From: DATHSY01 sp046729855
GTDB lineage: Bacteria; Actinomycetota; UBA4738; HRBIN12
Length of the DNA: 6,168 bases
Assembly (NCBI GenBank): GCA_046729855.1
Contig: JBKPHM010000077.1
Coordinates: forward strand, 1-6,168
Reading direction: 5' to 3'
The first letter of the stretch is position 1. Every line of letters begins with the position of its first letter. The position numbers were made by a program, and so were the translations under genes. Of this stretch, positions 5,256-6,168 are shown in pieces. A model generated the notes under the pieces. That model worked only from the letters and a program-made list of their open reading frames with translations, made no database searches and was not told where the DNA came from.

Positions 5256-5949
5256 CGCCAGCCTGCCCGTGAACGCCCGACGGTTCCGGGACATCTCGCG
5301 AAGGAACGTGCTCCGGTGTGGCCCGACGACGACGTCGAGGGCGACATCTGGAGCTCGAACGCGCGAGCCGCATGCTCGAGGCGGAACGATCTCGTCGCGT
5401 TGCCGAGATCGAGTGGCGACGTCGTTCGAGCGGAATGGGTATCTATCGACGACGTCGTGGCTGACGCATCGACTCGGAGTTGCACCGTCGGTCGCGGCGC
5501 AGCACGTCCGCCTCGCTCGGGGCCTCGAAGAGATGCGGGGGACGCGTCAGGCGCTCGAGGATGGCGAGATATCGCTCTCGGCCGCAACGGCGCTGGTGTC
5601 CGCGCACGAGACAGATACCGAGTCGCGGAGATATGCCGGCAGTGGCTCGACTGCTCGGAGCGCCCGCCGGTCGCGGGTGAACGGCCGCACATCGTCGTGG
5701 CCGTCGATCTGGAGGCACTTGAGGGGCGGGCCGGCCATACCAAGCTCGAAGAGCTCGGGCCGATCATCGGGAGGCGGCTCGGCGGCTGGCGTGCGACACC
5801 GGGATCACACGGATAATCACGCGCGGCCGGACGGAGCCGCTCGAGGTCGGCCGCCGGACGCCGGTCGTGCCGGCGGCGCTGCGCAGAGCGGTGGTCGCGC
5901 GAGACCGAGACCCGACGGGACGGTGCTCCACGAGCGACCGCCTCCGTAA
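5251..5949 (+). pseudogene. Decayed DUF222/13E12-family HNH endonuclease gene
   Basis: No single frame encodes the protein, but pieces of one family appear in order. About 5345-5420, frame 2: HLELERASRMLEAERSRRVA, continuing to EIEWRR. About 5425-5620, frame 1: SFERNGYLSTTSWLTHRLGV, then VRLARGLEEM and ALEDGEISLSAATALVSAHE, the hallmark DUF222 helices. About 5625-5768, frame 3: AEICRQWLD, then GERPHIVVAVDLEALEGRAG and LEELGPI. About 5771-5908, frame 2: EAARRLACDTGITRIITRGR, then EPLEVGRRTPVVPAALRRAV and VARDR. About 5908-5949, frame 1: RPDGTVLHERPPP and a TAA stop, possibly the original tail. Intact relatives have a long segment between the second and third pieces and, after VARDR, a Cys-x-x-Cys and HH-containing HNH nuclease module; both are absent. 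At least three single-base-scale frameshifts and two larger deletions are implied. The 5' end is uncertain (GTG 5251 is only a possible start). The family is characteristic of actinobacteria, and in Mycobacterium tuberculosis the REP13E12 copies serve as phage integration sites. Confidence 0.85.
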
Positions 5950-5962
5950 CCGGGCCTCTCCC

Positions 5963-5968
5963 TATACT
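5963..5968 (+). promoter_or_regulatory. Candidate -10 element (TATACT) for the threonine aldolase gene
   Basis: TATACT is a close match to the TATAAT consensus in a very GC-rich region, 10 bases before ATG 5979. Transcription would start about 3-4 bases before the ATG or at it, so the mRNA would be leaderless or nearly so; no ribosome binding site is seen. No clear -35 is found in the pseudogene tail upstream. Confidence 0.55.
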
Positions 5969-5978
5969 GGCTCGACCG

Positions 5979-6168
5979 ATGAAGCGCTTCCGGGTCGATC
6001 TGCGTGCGGACACCGTCACGCCGCCGACCGAGGCCTTGCGCAGGGCGCGGGCCGAGGCCGAGGTCGGCGACGACTGGTACGGGGACGACCCGACCGTGAA
6101 CCGCCTCCAGGACCGGGCGGCGGAGGTCACGGGCATGGAGGCGGCCCTCTACGTCCCGACCGGGACGA
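5979..6168 (+). CDS. ltaE: Low-specificity L-threonine aldolase, N-terminal part cut by the window edge
   Basis: Only the first 63 codons are in the window. They read as the N-terminus of the PLP-dependent beta-eliminating-lyase/threonine aldolase family (fold type I): VDLRADTVTPPTEALRRA (residues 6-23), AEVGDDWYGDDPTVNRLQ (28-45), and EAALYVPTGT at the end, which matches the family's conserved EAALFVPSGTMAN stretch. The enzyme splits L-threonine or L-allo-threonine into glycine and acetaldehyde in the cytosol. The Schiff-base lysine and the C-terminal domain lie beyond the window. The usual RSDTVT motif is RADTVT here, a mild change. ATG 5979 is chosen because it lies just upstream of the first conserved strand and follows a TATACT hexamer. 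The gene appears to have its own promoter and not to share the phosphofructokinase transcript. Confidence 0.88.
   Translation, partial: MKRFRVDLRADTVTPPTEALRRARAEAEVGDDWYGDDPTVNRLQDRAAEVTGMEAALYVPTGT

Noticed and set aside
2968..5373. Long upstream extension of the minus-strand frame that ends in the small membrane protein
   Set aside because: It lies antisense to both phosphofructokinases and has shadow-type composition; only the last 45 codons look like a real protein.
5430..5470. Recurring GACGACGTCG-type palindromes (also near 54-70 and 5325-5340)
   Set aside because: They arise from Asp/Val codons or chance in GC-rich sequence and have no regular spacing or context.
5251..5816. Two overlapping forward ORFs (5251-5949 and 5316-5816) as separate hypothetical proteins
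   Set aside because: Each carries only parts of the DUF222 protein and is otherwise low-complexity out-of-frame translation; one pseudogene explains both.
1..6168. tRNA, rRNA, CRISPR array, insertion sequence or riboswitch
   Set aside because: I found no cloverleaf, array of spaced repeats, transposase motif with terminal repeats, or intergenic region long enough for a known riboswitch.

Overview
The window is a GC-rich, densely coded bacterial stretch. Codon third positions are almost all G or C, and several genes start at GTG or have no ribosome binding site. A decayed gene of the DUF222/13E12 HNH family, several -10-like hexamers placed for leaderless transcription, and a phosphofructokinase with the Gly104/Lys124 signature known from Streptomyces all point to an actinobacterium. 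A deep lineage such as Thermoleophilia or Acidimicrobiia is a guess. Nothing here fixes the species.

Layout. Bases 1-2097 hold a probable two-gene operon: the 3' part of a GTPase-like protein of the cyclic 2,3-diphosphoglycerate synthetase family, then a complete carbamate kinase 15 bases downstream. Next comes a small endonuclease/exonuclease/phosphatase-fold enzyme (2147-2833). Converging on it from the minus strand is a 45-residue single-pass membrane protein (2830-2967), and the two stop codons share the tetranucleotide CTAG. A short intergenic region (2968-3042) appears to carry divergent promoters, one for the membrane protein and one for a tandem pair of phosphofructokinases. The first (3043-4071) has the residues of an ATP-using enzyme and the second (4090-5238) those of a pyrophosphate-using enzyme. 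The segment from about 5251 to 5949 is the wreck of a DUF222/HNH endonuclease gene, with pieces in all three forward frames, the centre and the HNH module missing, and a possible original tail still present. The window ends in the first 63 codons of a low-specificity L-threonine aldolase, which has its own -10 element.

How the parts relate. The tandem phosphofructokinases would let the cell commit fructose 6-phosphate with either ATP or PPi, and the PPi enzyme would make the step reversible. The cDPG-synthetase-like protein and carbamate kinase both belong to families that handle acyl- or carbamoyl-phosphate-type chemistry, and are probably co-transcribed; their joint substrate is unknown. 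I see no complete mobile element, CRISPR array, tRNA or rRNA, and no convincing new multi-gene system. The points most worth a second look are the donor-specificity split of the phosphofructokinases, the mosaic pseudogene, the tiny membrane protein with its candidate operator, and the cDPGS/arcC pairing.
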